This document shows positions 5,799-6,959 of a DNA stretch of 6,959 nt, in pieces. How positions within the stretch are numbered: position 1 is the stretch's first letter; every line of letters starts with the position of its first letter. Under the pieces are notes generated by a model. It did no database searches. It saw nothing but the letters and a program-made list of their open reading frames with translations, and was not told where the DNA came from. The position numbers and the translations under genes were made by a program. Source of the DNA: JAGOME01 sp039812375 (lineage in GTDB: Bacteria; Actinomycetota; Actinomycetes; Actinomycetales; Dermatophilaceae); assembly GCA_039812375.1 (NCBI GenBank), contig JBDIAO010000129.1, forward strand, positions 1-6,959, written 5' to 3'.

Positions 5799-5816
5799 TA
5801 ATAGAAGGTTCAACTA
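5799..5816. promoter_or_regulatory. Imperfect palindrome beside the YceI -35, possible operator
   Basis: Minus strand TAGTTGAA-CC-TTCTATTA pairs in six of eight positions. It abuts the putative -35. AGTTGAA-N2-TTCAACT-type palindromes are typical of MarR-family regulators, and MarR genes often neighbour actinobacterial YceI genes, but no regulator gene is seen here. Confidence 0.3.
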
Positions 5817-5827
5817 TTCCCGAGCGG

Positions 5828-5854
5828 CTGTGATGGTCGTCACAGACACGTGAC
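5828..5854. promoter_or_regulatory. CRP/GlxR-type binding site, with overlapping palindrome
   Basis: CTGTGA (5828-5833), six bases, then TCACAG (5840-5845) is a perfect inverted repeat matching the TGTGA-N6-TCACA consensus of CRP and its actinobacterial relative GlxR. The right half-site also begins a second perfect palindrome, GTCAC (5839-5843) N6 GTGAC (5850-5854). It sits in the divergent region, about 30 bp upstream of the YceI -35 and about 30 bp upstream of the candidate ppk2 -10. Confidence 0.6.
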
Positions 5855-5875
5855 CGGCCGTGCCGTCAGCCCCGC

Positions 5876-5881
5876 TAGGCT
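5876..5881 (+). promoter_or_regulatory. Candidate -10 element (TAGGCT) of ppk2
   Basis: TAGGCT fits TANNNT and repeats the CTAGGCTCG context seen before purM. GTGACC (5850-5855) is a possible but over-spaced -35 (20 bases). If used, the leader is about 105 bases and the CRP-type site is centred near -50. Confidence 0.35.
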
Positions 5882-5904
5882 CGCGGAAACCCGACGGGTG
5901 TGGG

Positions 5905-5912
5905 CGGCATAC
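5905..5912 (+). repeat. CGGCATAC octamer, copy 9, intergenic
   Basis: Non-coding copy in the presumed ppk2 leader, 136 bp from copy 8 and in the opposite orientation. Confidence 0.6.
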
Positions 5913-5992
5913 GCGCGCGCCTCGGGCTCACGGCGGGTGACTTTGGTCGCCCGAGCCGACCGCAACAACCCTCGACACGGTGAGATGGAGCC

Positions 5993-6889
5993 ATGGCGCA
6001 GAAGATGGGTCTTCGGGAGTACATCGACAGCCTGCAGGTGCAGGGCTACCGGGTGCAGGGAGGCAGTGGTGAGGACCCGATGCTCATCGCTCCCGACGGC
6101 AAGGCGGTCGAGACTTGGCGCGAGGACTATCCATACGACGAGCTCATCGACCGCGAGGAGTACGAGGAGGAGAAGTACCGCCTCCAGATCGAGCTGCTCA
6201 AGTTCCAGTACTGGACGCAGGATGCCGAGGCCAAGCATGTCCTCGTGTTCGAAGGCCGCGATGCGGCGGGCAAGGGGGGGACGATCAAGCGCTTTATGGA
6301 GCATCTCAACCCCCGGGCCGCACGGGTTGTCGCCCTGACGAAGCCGACGAGCGACGAGCAGGGACAGTGGTACTTCCAGCGCTACGTGCGGCACCTGCCG
6401 ACCGCCGGGGAGATCGTCCTGTTCGACCGTTCCTGGTACAACCGGGCCGGCGTCGAGCGGGTGATGAGCTTCTGCACCGACGAGGACTACGAGGCGTTCA
6501 TGCGCCAGGCGCCGAGTTTCGAGCGGATGCTCGTCGAGTCCGGGATGACCGTGACGAAGTTCTGGTTCTCGGTGACCCAGCAGGAGCAGCGCACCCGGTT
6601 CGCGATCCGTCAGATTGATCCGGTGCGCCGCTGGAAGCTCTCGCCGATGGACCTGGAGAGTCTGGACCGGTGGGAGGACTACACCGCTGCGAAAGAGGCG
6701 ATGTTCGAGCGCACGGACAAGAAGTACGCGCCCTGGATCCAGGTCAAGTCCAACGACAAGAAGCGGGCGAGGCTCAACGCGATGCGCGCCTTCCTCAACC
6801 AGTTCGATTACGAGGGGAAGGACACCTCGGTTGTCCACGCCCCGGACGAGAAGATCGTCAACCGGGCGAAGTTCACCAGCGGGGACTGA
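5993..6889 (+). CDS. ppk2: Polyphosphate kinase 2 (PPK2, probable class I)
   Basis: PPK2 transfers phosphate between inorganic polyphosphate and nucleotides, usually running toward NDP phosphorylation to ATP or GTP. The 298-residue single-domain protein is a normal class I length. The Walker A loop GRDAAGKGG is at 88-96, the Walker B-like segment VLFDRSWYNRAGVERVM at 142-158, and the lid/basic region IRQIDPVRRWKLSPMDLESLDRWEDY at 205-230. FEGRDAAGKGGTIKRF and the Lys/Arg-rich PWIQVKSNDKKRARLN (247-262) complete the family pattern. Residues 1-75 form a variable, acidic N-terminus with a helical stretch (DREEYEEEKYRLQIELLKFQ, 53-72). I chose ATG 5993 because GGTGAG (5979-5984) lies eight bases upstream; GGAG at 5987-5990 is too close. 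Assignment to class I rather than II or III rests on overall similarity, so ADP versus AMP preference is inferred. It is divergent from the YceI gene, with a CRP/GlxR-type site between them. No clear terminator follows. Confidence 0.97.
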   Translation: MAQKMGLREYIDSLQVQGYRVQGGSGEDPMLIAPDGKAVETWREDYPYDELIDREEYEEEKYRLQIELLKFQYWTQDAEAKHVLVFEGRDAAGKGGTIKRFMEHLNPRAARVVALTKPTSDEQGQWYFQRYVRHLPTAGEIVLFDRSWYNRAGVERVMSFCTDEDYEAFMRQAPSFERMLVESGMTVTKFWFSVTQQEQRTRFAIRQIDPVRRWKLSPMDLESLDRWEDYTAAKEAMFERTDKKYAPWIQVKSNDKKRARLNAMRAFLNQFDYEGKDTSVVHAPDEKIVNRAKFTSGD

Positions 6890-6925
6890 CCCTTCTGGCG
6901 CTTCCGGTTCTCGAGTTCCTCGGAC

Positions 6926-6957
6926 TCAAGGGTTCGTCGTGCTCAAGGTCGTCGTGC
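6926..6957. repeat. Imperfect tandem repeat at the window edge
   Basis: TCAAGGGTTCGTCGTGC (6926-6942) is followed directly by TCAAGGTCGTCGTGC (6943-6957), differing by two bases of length, and the next bases TC start a possible third unit. It lies 37 bases past the ppk2 stop. A converging minus-strand gene end (one frame ends with a TGA at about 6929) is possible, but the window is too short to tell. Confidence 0.5.
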
Positions 6958-6959
6958 TC

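Noticed and set aside
5840..6838. Minus-strand open frame of 332 codons opposite ppk2
   Set aside because: It is fully antisense to a clear PPK2 gene and shows no domain or ribosome site.
1..6959. CRISPR array, transposon ends, tRNA/rRNA genes, defence or toxin-antitoxin system
   Set aside because: I looked for regular spaced repeats, transposase motifs, cloverleaf sequences and paired small genes on both strands and saw none. The CGGCATAC copies are irregularly spaced and too short for CRISPR repeats.

Overview
The window looks like chromosomal DNA of a high-G+C actinobacterium. The evidence is the strong G/C bias at third codon positions, GTG starts, an actinobacterial-type PurM, a DUF3073 protein (a family known essentially from Actinomycetota) and a DUF1345 remnant. 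A Micrococcales / Intrasporangiaceae-like host is my guess from general impression, not something the sequence proves.

Layout from left to right. purM (55-1209, +) is followed closely by a six-bladed beta-propeller hydrolase-like gene of the strictosidine synthase/SMP-30/paraoxonase superfamily (1242-2180, +). A short convergent intergenic region with an 11-bp perfect inverted repeat (2203-2255) separates these from a minus-strand block. That block, in its own transcription order, is the DUF3073 gene (4611-4429), an NCS1-type nucleobase/hydantoin/allantoin-class permease (4327-2870), and an isochorismatase-fold cysteine hydrolase (2870-2307). The hydrolase start codon shares a base with the permease stop codon. 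Next comes a truncated, frameshifted C-terminal remnant of a DUF1345 membrane protein (about 4797-5088, -), a hairpin terminator, and a cytosolic YceI-family gene (5161-5709, -). A 283-bp divergent intergenic region carries a perfect CRP/GlxR-type palindrome and leads to ppk2 (5993-6889, +). The last 70 bases hold only an imperfect tandem repeat.

How the genes work together: purM is de novo purine synthesis. The permease-hydrolase pair is most simply an uptake-and-amide-hydrolysis unit for a nitrogenous ring compound or ring-opened derivative, substrate unknown. PPK2 uses polyphosphate to phosphorylate nucleoside diphosphates. These share a loose nucleotide/nitrogen theme, but nothing shows they form one system, and I see no defence system, CRISPR array, transposon, tRNA or rRNA.

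The most unexpected signal is not a gene. The non-palindromic octamer CGGCATAC (or its complement GTATGCCG) occurs nine times in under 6 kb, on both strands, in different reading frames, in coding, start-codon, pseudogene and intergenic positions. Base composition would predict well under one copy. It behaves like a highly iterated genomic word (compare HIP1, Chi or DNA uptake sequences) and deserves a genome-wide count.
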